Assembly (NCBI GenBank): GCA_015057605.1
Contig: SVDX01000006.1
Location: 41,202-105,201, forward strand
Source of the DNA: Lachnospira sp.
GTDB taxonomy: Bacteria; Bacillota; Clostridia; Lachnospirales; Lachnospiraceae
Direction: 5' to 3'
Length of the DNA: 64,000 nucleotides
Positions 44,374 through 54,051 of this stretch are shown in pieces. Positions within the stretch are counted from its first letter, which is position 1. Each line of letters starts with the position of its first letter. The notes below the pieces were generated by a model. The model was not told where the DNA came from, searched no databases, and worked only from the letters and a program-made list of their open reading frames with translations. The position numbers were made by a program, and so were the translations under genes.

Positions 44374-45261
44374 CTACTTTAAGATACCGTAGTTTCTCAT
44401 TGCCTTTTCTAACACTTCAACATTCTTTGGTTCCATTGGAGATAATGGTCTTCTAAGTGGGCCTACCTCCATACCCATCATATTAACCGCAGTTTTTACA
44501 GGAATTGGGTTAACCTCGCAGAATAAAGCATCAACAAGCTCGATAGCCTCTAACTGCATCTTAGTTGCCTTAGCTACATTACCTGTTAAAAATGCTTCAC
44601 ACATATCATGTGTCTCAACTGGTGCAACATTTGCTAAAACTGAAATTACACCAACACCACCAACTGAAAGAATAGGTATAATCTGATCATCATTTCCTGA
44701 ATACATATCAATACATCCATCTGCTAATGACATAAGCTTAGCTGCCTGCGAAATATTACCTGAAGCTTCCTTAATACCAACAATATTCTTAACATTCTTA
44801 GCTAAATAAACTGCTGTCTCAGGCAACATATTACAACCTGTTCTTCCCGGAACATTATACATAATAATTGGGAGTGAAACCGAATTAGCAATCTCTGTAA
44901 AATGCTCGATAAGACCCTTTTGTGTAGCCTTGTTGTAGTATGGTGTTACAATCAAAAGACCGTCTGCACCGTACTTTTCAGCCTCAGTAGATAAATAAAT
45001 TGCTGTCTCTGTGCAGTTTGAACCTGTACCTGCGATTACAGGGATTCTTTTATTAACCTTCTTAACTGTATATTCGATACAAGCTAAATGCTCCTCATGT
45101 GTAAGTGTAGAAGCTTCACCTGTTGTACCACAGATAATAATACTGTCTGTCTTGTTAGCAATATGAAATTCGATAAGCTCTCCTAACTTATCAAAGTTAA
45201 CGCTCTTATCCTCGTTAAATGGTGTAATAATAGCAACACCTGATCCTGTAAATAATGCCAT
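44374..45261 (-). CDS. dapA: 4-Hydroxy-tetrahydrodipicolinate synthase
   Basis: About 295 residues from the ATG at 45261 ([15 protein letters not shown], the usual N-terminus); the ATG at 45270 lies only two bases after AAAGGA. TIM-barrel aldolase. Motifs are [10 protein letters not shown], the [10 protein letters not shown] loop with the catalytic tyrosine, and the Schiff-base lysine in [10 protein letters not shown]. It condenses pyruvate with aspartate semialdehyde at the entry to lysine and peptidoglycan precursor synthesis. First gene under the L-box. Confidence 0.97.
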   Translation of the reverse strand: MALFTGSGVAIITPFNEDKSVNFDKLGELIEFHIANKTDSIIICGTTGEASTLTHEEHLACIEYTVKKVNKRIPVIAGTGSNCTETAIYLSTEAEKYGADGLLIVTPYYNKATQKGLIEHFTEIANSVSLPIIMYNVPGRTGCNMLPETAVYLAKNVKNIVGIKEASGNISQAAKLMSLADGCIDMYSGNDDQIIPILSVGGVGVISVLANVAPVETHDMCEAFLTGNVAKATKMQLEAIELVDALFCEVNPIPVKTAVNMMGMEVGPLRRPLSPMEPKNVEVLEKAMRNYGILK

Positions 45262-45291
45262 AATAATCATATTCCTTTCTTTTTCATAATT

Positions 45292-45508
45292 AAAGAGTTG
45301 GTGGAAGCCAACTCTTCAAGAAATGTCATAAATATCTCAAATCATTAAGTAGCTCCCCATCTTACGATGACAGTCATATATCTCTTAAATATATGCCCAG
45401 CGCATACAGCTACAAGACTGTATCACTTCGGCGTTATCCCCTTTCGGACAGTATCTTCTGTGCTTGCCACATCCACTGCTTACTATTGTCAAACGCGACC
45501 TCTACCAA
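45292..45508 (-). promoter_or_regulatory. Lysine riboswitch (L-box) upstream of dapA
   Basis: The aptamer spans about 45346-45508. On the minus strand it shows GGTAGAGGTCGCG, then GAAAGGGGATAACGCCGAAG, GCTGGG, and the closing ACTGTCATCGTAAGATGGGGAGCTACTT, which matches the L-box core. The 5' GGTAG and 3' CTACT form P1. The hairpin AAGAGTTGG (45308-45316 with 45292-45301) lies between aptamer and dapA, but its U-run is poor, so termination or start-site blocking remains open. Confidence 0.95.
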
Positions 45509-45533
45509 ATATTATATTGTTCAAATTTAGTTT

Positions 45534-45562
45534 ATTCTACCACTATTATATGCCTCTGTCAA
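45534..45562 (-). promoter_or_regulatory. Promoter of the dap operon
   Basis: Minus strand TTGACA (45557-45562), 17-base spacer, TAGAAT (45534-45539), about 20 bases before the riboswitch aptamer. Confidence 0.85.
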
Positions 45563-45580
45563 CATAGTTGTGAGTTAAAA

Positions 45581-46612
45581 CTAGTTAAATCCTATCATTC
45601 TTCTATAAACTCTATAGCCCACTCTTTGAATAAATCTTCCTACAGGGCCTGGCAAAGTAGCTCCTATACCAATACGGCTTCTTCTAATTCTAAACCAAAG
45701 CTTCTTGTTAGCATTTTTAAGATACTGCCATAGCTCCTTTTTCTTTTCAAGAGCTTCATCCGTCTTAGCAAGCACTAACATTATAGATGGTACCATCATC
45801 ATAATCTTAAGATAATTAATCATATAGTATCTACAACGCTTGTTAGTGATTTTCTCATAATCAAAGTAATCAATCATCATCTTTGATACCTTAATCTGCT
45901 GATCAATCCTCTTAATCATATTTTCCATAGTAACCGATTGGTCGCTACGTCCGATGAAATATCTGTAGAAATTAACATCTACATAATACATTGTCTTAAC
46001 ATATGGTAGTGGGAAAAATACAAATATATTGTCTACATAAAATGTATGCTTTGGTAATTCAAGCTCACAGTCCTTTAAAAGTTGTGTTCTATAAATTACT
46101 GAATGCATCAATATGTATTGATCCAATTTGAAATGTCCTATATCATCCCATGTAAATAACTGCTCAATCGGCATATTATTTCTATAATGTATTACTCTCT
46201 TTTTCTTAGCATCAACCTTTTCATATACATAATTAGATATAAGCATATCTACCTCTTGCTCATTTGCAATAAATTCCTTCATTGTTTTAATAAGCTTTGC
46301 ATATGCATGTGTATCAACCCAGTCATCGCTGTCAACTACTTTAAAAAATACACCTGTCGCATTTTTAAGTCCCGCATTAACCGCGCCACCATGCCCGGCA
46401 TTTTCCTGATGAATAGCCTTAACTATTGTAGGATATTTTTCTGCATATTCATTAGCAATGTCAGCCGTTGAATCCTTAGATCCATCATTAACTACAAGAA
46501 TTTCAACATCTTCTCCCGCTACTAAAAGTGTATCAATGCAATGTCTCATATAGCTTTCTGAATTATAGCTTGGAACTGCTATTGATAGTACCTTTTGTTT
46601 TGCTTTTTGCAT
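45581..46612 (-). CDS. GT2-family glycosyltransferase
   Basis: A 343-residue GT-A-fold transferase. SIAVPSYNSESYMRHCIDTL, VNDGSKDSTADIA, HQENAGHGGAVNAG and VDSDDW (the DXD) are family 2 motifs. No clear helices follow, so it is a soluble or membrane-bound enzyme that builds surface polysaccharide. The start shares one base with the stop of the CPBP gene (TGATG). The acceptor is unknown. Confidence 0.9.
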   Translation of the reverse strand: MQKAKQKVLSIAVPSYNSESYMRHCIDTLLVAGEDVEILVVNDGSKDSTADIANEYAEKYPTIVKAIHQENAGHGGAVNAGLKNATGVFFKVVDSDDWVDTHAYAKLIKTMKEFIANEQEVDMLISNYVYEKVDAKKKRVIHYRNNMPIEQLFTWDDIGHFKLDQYILMHSVIYRTQLLKDCELELPKHTFYVDNIFVFFPLPYVKTMYYVDVNFYRYFIGRSDQSVTMENMIKRIDQQIKVSKMMIDYFDYEKITNKRCRYYMINYLKIMMMVPSIMLVLAKTDEALEKKKELWQYLKNANKKLWFRIRRSRIGIGATLPGPVGRFIQRVGYRVYRRMIGFN

Positions 46613-47457
46613 CAGTTAACCTCCTCAACCTTATAATCAATAACTTTACAAAACAATAACATCAACAATACACAAACAATTGTAAATAAAATATATTGCA
46701 AGCCTGTCATCTCAATTTTTTCAAAAAACGGTGCATATGCTACTACAACCGATGTTGCATTTACTACTGCATGTAAAAATATCGGAACTATAAGATTATT
46801 GAATTTTTCATATACATAACACAATATTATGCCTATTATAAATGCGAATACCGCTTGTACCATATTACCATGAACCACACCAAAAATCAAACTTGAAAGA
46901 ACTGTGGCTGTTATATAGTTTACGTTTTCTCTCATTCTCTTAAAAACAAATCTTCTAAATACCAGTTCTTCAAGAATAGGTGCTAATATTACAGAGGATA
47001 TTATTGTTATAATAACATTATCGTGGAATAGCATTTCCACATATTCCTCCTGATAAAGAGGGAACAGCTTACTAATACCCGTAATCTCTATAAGTCCGTT
47101 AACACCAAAGGATGCAGTTATACCAATACCAACAGTTATAAGATAAGCCAACGGTCTTGTCTTATAACTTTTAGTATATATCCCTTTTTTCTTTTGAATA
47201 TATACCTCAATCAAAAGCAGTATTACAAATACCAATATACACACGATGCTTGATGCAATTGAATACAGATTAGCATACTTATAAGTCTCTTGCTCAAAGG
47301 TTTCTATGCTAAATCCAGCATTTTCTCCGTTCATACCCTGCAATATAAATACAATCATATGCACAAACATAATTACAAACTGCACTGCAAATGTCACTGC
47401 ATAGAATAAAAGCACCGGATATATAATTCTCCATAATTGATATAATCTCTGTTTCAT
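46612..47457 (-). CDS. CPBP-family intramembrane metalloprotease
   Basis: A 281-residue membrane protein with about eight helices. EELVFRRFVF carries the paired Glu and Arg of the CPBP/Abi family, and FGVVHGNMVQ supplies the histidine. Members process prenylated peptides, bacteriocins or other membrane proteins. It lies six bases after argS and overlaps the glycosyltransferase gene, so it forms an argS-CPBP-GT2 operon. Confidence 0.88.
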   Translation of the reverse strand: MKQRLYQLWRIIYPVLLFYAVTFAVQFVIMFVHMIVFILQGMNGENAGFSIETFEQETYKYANLYSIASSIVCILVFVILLLIEVYIQKKKGIYTKSYKTRPLAYLITVGIGITASFGVNGLIEITGISKLFPLYQEEYVEMLFHDNVIITIISSVILAPILEELVFRRFVFKRMRENVNYITATVLSSLIFGVVHGNMVQAVFAFIIGIILCYVYEKFNNLIVPIFLHAVVNATSVVVAYAPFFEKIEMTGLQYILFTIVCVLLMLLFCKVIDYKVEEVN

Positions 47458-47463
47458 TATTAC

Positions 47464-49233
47464 CTACATTCTGTCAGGGGCTTCAAAGCCTAATAATTCT
47501 ATACAACAAAGCAAAATGTCCTTTGTAAGAGCTATTGCTGCAACATAAGCCGCTTGCTTATCTTCATCCTCTTCGGTCAAAATCTTTGTTTCATGATAGA
47601 ATCTGTTAAACACATTTGACAATTCATATATATACTTACATAGTTTATGTGGAGCAAGCTCAATAAATGCACCATCCACAACTTCTCTAAAGTTAGCAAG
47701 TTCAAGCATAAGCGCCTTTAGCGAAGCATTATTAGGGCAATCAAGCTTACTAACATCAACAGATTTACCACTTTGCATATATTTTTCAATAATTGATTTG
47801 ATACGAACAATTGTATAAAGAATATATGGACCAGTATCACCTTCGAAAGAAATAAATCTGTCTATATCAAATACATAATCCTTTGTTGCCTGATTTGATA
47901 AATCGCCGTACTTTAAAGCTGCAAGCCCTACTATCTTAGCTGTAGCCTTTGCTTCCTCTTCACTTGTCTCACGGTTTTCAATAATCTTGTTGTATACTGC
48001 ATCATTGATATCTGCAATAAGATTTTCAAGACGCATAACACCGCCTTCACGAGTCTTAAATGGCTTTCCATCCTTACCATTCATTGTACCAAAACCGAGG
48101 AAATTGAATTCAACATCATCTGGTACCAAGTTAGCTTTCTTAGCAACACGGAATACCTGTGTAAAATGCATCTCCTGTCTCTTATCAACTACATAGATGT
48201 ATTTCTTTGGATTGTAGAACTTATTACGTTCAATAATTGATGCCAAATCAGAAGTTGCATACAATGAAGCTCCATCAGATTTTTTAACTATACATGGTGG
48301 AATCTCCTTAGTATCACTGTCAAGTGCAACATCAATAACTGTAGCACCCTGACTTTCATAAGCAAGACCCTTTTCTTCAAAATCCTTAATCATATCTGCG
48401 ATATATGGTTCAGCATCACTTTCGCCCTTCCATAAATCAAAGTCTACCAAAAGCTTTTCATAATTCTTCTTTAAATCCTCTAAGGAAACATTCATAATAT
48501 GCTTCCATAAAGCAGTGTATCCTCTATGTCCCTTTTGAAGCAAGCCAGTTGCTTCCTGAGCCTTCTTCTTAAAGTCCTCGTCTACCTTAGACTTAGCACT
48601 GGCAGTAGGATAAATGCTTTCAAGCTCGCTAACGCTAAATGGAGCCTCTAAAGGATATTCTCCTTCAAAAGAATCATCAAAGTATGGTAAATCAGGTTGC
48701 TGTTCCTTAAGCTGTACTATGATAAGTCCCATCTGAAGACCCCAGTCACCCAAATGCACATCCGATACTACATTATATCCTGCAAATCTTGATATTCTCT
48801 TAATGCTTTCGCCAATAACTGCTGAACGCAAATGTCCTATATGCAGAGGCTTAGCAACATTTGGTCCGCCGTAATCAATAAATATCGTTGTATCCTTCGC
48901 ATCATATAAAGGCTTGTCGTAATTAGCTGCAAGCTCTGCAATATATTCCTTAATCGCCTGCGCTGATATCCTCATATTGATAAATCCAGGATTAACACAT
49001 TCTATCATCTCAAACATAGCATCACTTTTTAGCTTATCAACAACTTCATTAGCTATTACAAATGGTGCCTTCTTATATTCTTTAGCTGCTGCCATAGCTC
49101 CATTACACTGATATTCGCATAAATCGGGTCTGTTAGATATACTTACCTTTGCATATTTACTATCATATCCACAACCTTCAAATGCTTCTACAAATTTGTC
49201 ACTTAACAGCTCAAGTATCTTTTTCACGTTCAT
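47464..49233 (-). CDS. argS: Arginyl-tRNA synthetase
   Basis: A 589-residue class I synthetase. The N-terminal Add-1 domain recognises the D-loop. The HIGH motif is in NVAKPLHIGHLRSAV, and the second signature is the family form GKPFKTREGGVMRLE without canonical KMSKS, as usual for ArgS. The DALR anticodon domain occupies about 465-589. It is the first gene of a three-gene operon. Confidence 0.97.
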   Translation of the reverse strand: MNVKKILELLSDKFVEAFEGCGYDSKYAKVSISNRPDLCEYQCNGAMAAAKEYKKAPFVIANEVVDKLKSDAMFEMIECVNPGFINMRISAQAIKEYIAELAANYDKPLYDAKDTTIFIDYGGPNVAKPLHIGHLRSAVIGESIKRISRFAGYNVVSDVHLGDWGLQMGLIIVQLKEQQPDLPYFDDSFEGEYPLEAPFSVSELESIYPTASAKSKVDEDFKKKAQEATGLLQKGHRGYTALWKHIMNVSLEDLKKNYEKLLVDFDLWKGESDAEPYIADMIKDFEEKGLAYESQGATVIDVALDSDTKEIPPCIVKKSDGASLYATSDLASIIERNKFYNPKKYIYVVDKRQEMHFTQVFRVAKKANLVPDDVEFNFLGFGTMNGKDGKPFKTREGGVMRLENLIADINDAVYNKIIENRETSEEEAKATAKIVGLAALKYGDLSNQATKDYVFDIDRFISFEGDTGPYILYTIVRIKSIIEKYMQSGKSVDVSKLDCPNNASLKALMLELANFREVVDGAFIELAPHKLCKYIYELSNVFNRFYHETKILTEEDEDKQAAYVAAIALTKDILLCCIELLGFEAPDRM

Positions 49234-49352
49234 TCTCCATTCCTTAAAATAGTCATTGTGAATAGTATAATACTTTTACGCACAAAAATCCAGCACTTCT
49301 TAACATTTAATGCATATACTGTACTAATAATCTTATAAATGGAGTTACTCAT

Positions 49353-50615
49353 TTGCAAAATAAGTTTAAAGCATCACAAAATGATAATATTGATACCGGT
49401 AGTATGCAGGTTGTAGTATTTTCTGATATCACAAATGTACCAATTGAAAATGCAACCATTAGCATTAGCTATAGTGGTGAACCAAATTCCGAATTTGCGC
49501 AGCTTACAACTGACGCTTCAGGCTTAAGCCCTATTATAGACCTTCCAGCACCACCAATTGAATATAGTATGGAGCCCTCTATAGAACAGCCCTATTCTGA
49601 ATATACACTCCGTATAGATGCTCCCGGCTATGAAACCTTAGAAATAAGCGGTTCTGAGATTCTGCCAACTATAACAAGCAATCAGCCTGTCGCACTCACT
49701 CCAATAGAACCTCTAACCAATGAAGAAGCCATCGTAATCCCACCTCACACTCTATATTATGAATATCCACCTAAAATACCTGAAAGCGAAATTAAGCCAA
49801 TAGATGAATCTGGCGAAATTGTACTTAGTAGAGTTGTTGTTCCAGAAATCGTAGTAGTCCACGACGGCCCTCCTAACGACTCAAGTGCCAAGGACTATTA
49901 CGTTCGTTACCGTGACTACATAAAAAATGTAGCCTCTAGCGAAATCTATTCCACATGGCCAGACGCAGCAATTCGTGCAAATGTTCTTGCAATAATGTCA
50001 TTTACATTAAATAGGGTATATACTGAATGGTACCGAAACAGAGGCTATAACTTTACAATAACCTCATCAACTGCCTACGACCAAAAATGGATTAATGGTC
50101 GTAATTATTTTGAACCTATTTCAAGAATTGTAGACGAAATATTTAATAATTATATTTCAAGACCAAATGTAAAACAGCCTATTTTAACACAATACTGTGA
50201 TGGAAGAAGAGTAAGCTGTCCTAACTGGCTTAGCCAATGGGGAAGCAAGTCATTAGCTGATCAAGGATATAGCACAAGCCAAATCCTGCGATACTACTAT
50301 GGTCAAGACGTTTATATCAATAGTGCTGAAGAAATATCTGGTATACCTTCCTCTTGGCCAGGTGAAAACCTTACAATAGGTTCATCCGGAATAAAAGTAC
50401 GACAAATGCAAGAGCAGTTAAATCTCATTGGTGAAGACTATCGTGCTATACCACAACTCATTGCTGATGGTATATTTGGTGAAAGTACTCAGGCTGCTGT
50501 ACGTAAATTTCAGGAAATATTTGATTTACCAGTAACAGGCATTGTTGACTTTCCTACATGGTATAAAATATCAGATATGTATGTAAGATTATCAAGAATA
50601 GCAGAATTAAATTAA
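49353..50615 (+). CDS. Peptidoglycan-binding SpoIID-like protein
   Basis: 420 residues from a TTG with GGAGT eight bases upstream. An N-terminal CarboxypepD-regulatory-like domain (about 16-110) precedes a middle that resembles the SpoIID/LytB amidase-enhancer family (about 180-330, LSQWGSKSLADQGYSTSQILRYYYG). The C-terminal PG_binding_1 domain is at about 345-410 (ADGIFGESTQAAVRKFQ). No signal peptide is present, so it may be released by lysis or act in the forespore. It faces the amidase gene convergently. Confidence 0.78.
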   Translation: MQNKFKASQNDNIDTGSMQVVVFSDITNVPIENATISISYSGEPNSEFAQLTTDASGLSPIIDLPAPPIEYSMEPSIEQPYSEYTLRIDAPGYETLEISGSEILPTITSNQPVALTPIEPLTNEEAIVIPPHTLYYEYPPKIPESEIKPIDESGEIVLSRVVVPEIVVVHDGPPNDSSAKDYYVRYRDYIKNVASSEIYSTWPDAAIRANVLAIMSFTLNRVYTEWYRNRGYNFTITSSTAYDQKWINGRNYFEPISRIVDEIFNNYISRPNVKQPILTQYCDGRRVSCPNWLSQWGSKSLADQGYSTSQILRYYYGQDVYINSAEEISGIPSSWPGENLTIGSSGIKVRQMQEQLNLIGEDYRAIPQLIADGIFGESTQAAVRKFQEIFDLPVTGIVDFPTWYKISDMYVRLSRIAELN

Positions 50616-50635
50616 GGGAGCATAAGCTCCCTTTT
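50614..50635 (+). terminator. Terminator after the SpoIID-like gene
   Basis: A 7-9-bp hairpin AAGGGAGC with GCTCCCTT and a 4-base loop, followed by T5. On the other strand it lies just past the amidase stop. Confidence 0.85.
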
Positions 50636-51441
50636 TATGTTGTTATATAAGTATTATATCTAAATTTTCTTAAACGCTCTTCCATTGTAATCGCATTTGC
50701 CAAAAATTCATATGCTCCTACCTGAACCTTATACAAGCCATCTTGGTATATGATAAATGCAGGAAAGCCCTCAACCAACAAAGAATTCAAAAGTCTGTCT
50801 GCTGATTCTTTATTTCTGTAAGCACCAACCTGTACTCTATATAAAAGCTTTTCAACAAGCTGCTGCATAGATTCATTAGTCACAGCCTTTGCTGCTACCT
50901 CTCTTGCATTTATATTAAGAGTTTCTAAGATTCCGTCTGCAATCGCCATTGTCACCTTATCAAATTCGTCATCAAAAATTGCATTATCCTTATCACTGTT
51001 AATAAAACCCACTTCTAACAAGAGTGCTGGCATTGCAGTTTTTCTTAACACTACAAGATTTTGTCTTTCAGTAACGCCGTTATTTTTAAAACCTATTCTT
51101 TCAAGATTTTCATTTATATTTCTTGCCATTGTAGCCTTAGTACCATTATCAGAATATACCAGTGTTTCTATTCCGTTATAAAGATTTTGTGATGGTGATG
51201 AATTTCTGTGCATCGAAATAAAGAAATCTGCATTCTCATCATTAGCAATGCTAGCTTTCTGAAATGGTGTCTGATATACATCCTCCGTTCTTGTGTATAC
51301 TACTTCAACTCCATTTTTATCAAGTATGTCTCCAACAGCAAGTGCCAGTTTTAATGCTTCATCCTTTTCATCACGGTTTTCAAACTGAGCACCTGTATCG
51401 ACTCCGCCATGACCGGCATCAATAACTATTTTATAAGCCAT
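50635..51441 (-). CDS. N-acetylmuramoyl-L-alanine amidase with SPOR domain
   Basis: A 268-residue protein. The Amidase_3 domain (1-178) has zinc ligand H11 (IDAGHGGVDTGA), a glutamate near E25/E28, H78 (ISMHRN), and the catalytic E143 (LLEVGF). A C-terminal SPOR domain (about 195-268, VQVGAY twice) binds denuded septal glycans. It cuts the amide bond between N-acetylmuramic acid and the stem peptide. It has no signal peptide, like the converging protein. Confidence 0.92.
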   Translation of the reverse strand: MAYKIVIDAGHGGVDTGAQFENRDEKDEALKLALAVGDILDKNGVEVVYTRTEDVYQTPFQKASIANDENADFFISMHRNSSPSQNLYNGIETLVYSDNGTKATMARNINENLERIGFKNNGVTERQNLVVLRKTAMPALLLEVGFINSDKDNAIFDDEFDKVTMAIADGILETLNINAREVAAKAVTNESMQQLVEKLLYRVQVGAYRNKESADRLLNSLLVEGFPAFIIYQDGLYKVQVGAYEFLANAITMEERLRKFRYNTYITT

Positions 51442-51502
51442 ATTATCTCCTTTTATATTTCTATCAATATATAATATGGTTTTTAATAATTATTGTGATA
51501 AA

Positions 51503-51529
51503 AAAGTCGGCTCATTATGAACCGACTTT
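51503..51529 (-). terminator. Terminator after ilvE
   Basis: An 8-bp stem AAAGTCGG with CCGACTTT plus partial extension, followed on the minus strand by TTTTTT. Confidence 0.85.
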
Positions 51530-51540
51530 ATTTATTCATA

Positions 51541-52608
51541 TTAAACTTCAACTACCCAGCCTAATTCATCCTTTAACTTACCAAGCTGAATTCCTGTTAC
51601 TGTGTCATATAACTTCTGGCTTAACTCACCAATACCACCATCGCCAATCTTAAGCATATGGTTCTCAAATCTTAATTCGCCAACTGGTGAAATTACAGCT
51701 GCTGTACCTGTACCAAATACTTCTTCTAATGCACCTGACTTAGCTGCATCATAAAGCTCATCAACTGAAATTCTTCTTTCTTCAACCGGTATACCCCAGT
51801 GCTTGCAAAGATTAATAACCGAATCTCTTGTTACACCTGGTAAAATACTACCATTTAACATAGGTGTTACAACTGTTCCATTAATCTTAAAGAAGATATT
51901 CATAGCACCAACTTCTTCGATATATTTTCTCTCAACACCATCTAACCAAAGAACCTGTGAGTAACCTGCATCGTGTGCTTTAACCTGTGATGCAAGACTT
52001 GCACAATAGTTAGCACCTGTCTTAGCTTCACCTAAACCACCCTTAACAGCTCTTACATATTCATCTTCAATCCAAATCTTAACTGGGTTAAGACCTTCCT
52101 TGTAGTAAGCACCTACAGGTGAAAGAATAATGATAAACATATATGTATCTGATGGTCTAACACCTAAGAATGGATCTGTAGCTATAATAAATGGTCTGAT
52201 ATATAAAGATGTACCCGGCTTAGTAGGAATCCATGCTTCATCCATCTTTACAACAGCCTTAATAGCTTGTAAGAAATCCTCTTCTGGAATCTGTGGAATA
52301 CAAATTCTCTTGTTAGTGTTGTTAGCTCTTTCAATATTCTTGTTAGGACGGAATAATAAAGTTCTGTTATCCTCTGTCTTATATGCCTTCAAGCCTTCAA
52401 ACATCTCTTGTCCATAGTGGAATACCATTGATGATGGTTCAAGCTGTAATGGCTGATAAGGAACGATACGTGGATCAAACCAGCCCTTTCCTGTCTCATA
52501 GTTCATAATAAACATATGATCTGTAAAAATCGTACCAAATGTCAACGGATTATCTTCTGTTGGCAATGGTTTAGGATTTTGTGTTTTTTCAATTCTAATA
52601 TCTAGCAT
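51541..52608 (-). CDS. ilvE: Branched-chain amino acid aminotransferase
   Basis: A 355-residue PLP enzyme of fold type IV (TIGR01123-type BCAT). It transfers amino groups between Glu and the keto acids of Val, Leu and Ile. The PLP lysine is in GEAKTGANYCASL, and EVFGTGTAAVISPVG binds the cofactor phosphate. Single gene with promoter and terminator. Confidence 0.96.
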   Translation of the reverse strand: MLDIRIEKTQNPKPLPTEDNPLTFGTIFTDHMFIMNYETGKGWFDPRIVPYQPLQLEPSSMVFHYGQEMFEGLKAYKTEDNRTLLFRPNKNIERANNTNKRICIPQIPEEDFLQAIKAVVKMDEAWIPTKPGTSLYIRPFIIATDPFLGVRPSDTYMFIIILSPVGAYYKEGLNPVKIWIEDEYVRAVKGGLGEAKTGANYCASLASQVKAHDAGYSQVLWLDGVERKYIEEVGAMNIFFKINGTVVTPMLNGSILPGVTRDSVINLCKHWGIPVEERRISVDELYDAAKSGALEEVFGTGTAAVISPVGELRFENHMLKIGDGGIGELSQKLYDTVTGIQLGKLKDELGWVVEV

Positions 52609-52644
52609 AATTTTTGCCTCCCATTGTTTTACAATACTGATTTA

Positions 52645-52672
52645 ATTATATAACTCTGAAATATAATGTCAA
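52645..52672 (-). promoter_or_regulatory. ilvE promoter
   Basis: Minus strand TTGACA (52667-52672), 16-base spacer, TATAAT (52645-52650). Confidence 0.75.
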
Positions 52673-52678
52673 TGTTTT

Positions 52679-53563
52679 TTATTCAATAAAATTATCAATT
52701 AGCTCTTTAAGTTTATTTATTGCAGTATCTGGTACCATCAACTTAAGAACATTAAGTTTTAGCTCTATCTGTGCTTTAAAATTATTCTTATCTCTTTGAG
52801 TAAGCTCGTTATATATTATATACTGACTTTCATCTATTTTTTTAAGTTCATCTGCACCTTTAAGACTCATTTGTCCCGTAAATGCGCATTCAAAATTGTT
52901 TCCACCTATCCTGCAGCCATCAATTTCAAGCTTTGTGTTTTCCTTGTCAGGTACAATTTTACCTTCTAACTCAAAGGTATAGTCCTTTACTTTAAGGCTT
53001 ATTTGCATTGTTTGTATGTTCATTTTGTTATCTACAAACAAAATAACCACTACATCCTTAGGCAGGTCTATTCTTAGCTTTCTAAATCCGCTTCCCTTAT
53101 CCTTGCCAAGCCTTTTTACTTCAAATTCCTTACCTGTATCAAACTCGTATTTGTTAGGTATCACAACACCCTTTTTAGTAAGATAGGTATCAGCAAATGT
53201 TATATTTTCCTTGTAAGCACCTATTGAAGCTGTATACATTTGTACTGTTCCTACACCCACCGAAACATCTGCTATCACTTTATTCTGTTTTAAATCCATG
53301 CCCATATCACACATAAAATTTATCCCTTTTGTGTCATCGGTCATATCCTCGCCATCCAGTTTCAATTCATCTATCTTTAAATTGAAATCCATATTATATA
53401 CCTTCGAATCTAATACTGACTCAAAATTCTTCTCAACACATTTCATCAAATATAGCTTAGGTGAAACCTTATAAAGAATAGCATATCTGTTAACAAACAG
53501 CACTACAAATGCTACCGCTATAATAAATAATATTATTAACGTCTTTTTATTTAACTTTTTCAT
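52679..53563 (-). CDS. Signal-anchored protein of unknown function
   Basis: A 294-residue protein with an N-terminal helix (about 8-27) and no other. The exposed domain is mainly beta, with many charged residues (MDLKQNKVIADVSVG, DYTFELEGKIVPDKENTK). It may be a lipid-binding or polymer-binding fold, but I recognise no family. It overlaps folA by 17 bases. Confidence 0.65.
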   Translation of the reverse strand: MKKLNKKTLIILFIIAVAFVVLFVNRYAILYKVSPKLYLMKCVEKNFESVLDSKVYNMDFNLKIDELKLDGEDMTDDTKGINFMCDMGMDLKQNKVIADVSVGVGTVQMYTASIGAYKENITFADTYLTKKGVVIPNKYEFDTGKEFEVKRLGKDKGSGFRKLRIDLPKDVVVILFVDNKMNIQTMQISLKVKDYTFELEGKIVPDKENTKLEIDGCRIGGNNFECAFTGQMSLKGADELKKIDESQYIIYNELTQRDKNNFKAQIELKLNVLKLMVPDTAINKLKELIDNFIE

Positions 53564-54038
53564 ACTGTATAAACTCGTATTCTAAATCAAAATATGTTTT
53601 TTCGTCACTTCTGTTAGTTATCTTCCATGCAGCATTTTCATCAAGATTAGGAAAATATTTGTCTGCTTCATAGGAATAATTAATTTTAGTTAAATGTACT
53701 ACATCGCATTTATCCAAAAGCTGTTCAAATACGCTTGCTCCACCCACTATAAATATGTCTTCGCTATTATATTGCTTTAATTCTTCTAAAAGTTCATCTA
53801 CAGAATACACGCACTGCACATTTTTCTTATCAAATTTCTTATCATTAGTCAACACAATTAATTTTCTTTTACCTAGTGAAAATGCATTCTCAAAGAGTGC
53901 ATAAGCTAAGCGTCCCATAACAACTACCTTGCCCTCTGTCTCTTGACGTATAAGTTTATCATTTTCAGGAATATTTACAAATTGCTTTCCATTTTTTCCG
54001 ATAGCCCACTTGCTATCTGTTGTAACCAATATATTCAT
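53547..54038 (-). CDS. folA: Divergent dihydrofolate reductase
   Basis: About 163 residues from the ATG at 54038, with GAGGAG upstream; the longer frame overlaps thyA. It has WAIGKNGKQF, VVMGR and DIFIVGGASVFEQLL. The usual LPW(H)LPxD segment reads FVNIPENDK, so the place of the catalytic Asp (about 26) is Asn, with Asp next to it. Together with thyA (13-base gap) it regenerates tetrahydrofolate after dTMP synthesis. The identification is well supported by context. Confidence 0.85.
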   Translation of the reverse strand: MNILVTTDSKWAIGKNGKQFVNIPENDKLIRQETEGKVVVMGRLAYALFENAFSLGKRKLIVLTNDKKFDKKNVQCVYSVDELLEELKQYNSEDIFIVGGASVFEQLLDKCDVVHLTKINYSYEADKYFPNLDENAAWKITNRSDEKTYFDLEYEFIQYEKVK

Positions 54039-54051
54039 ATTTTCTCCTCTT

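Noticed and set aside
47464..49233. argS without KMSKS as a defect
   Set aside because: The altered second signature (GKPFKTREGG) is normal in ArgS.
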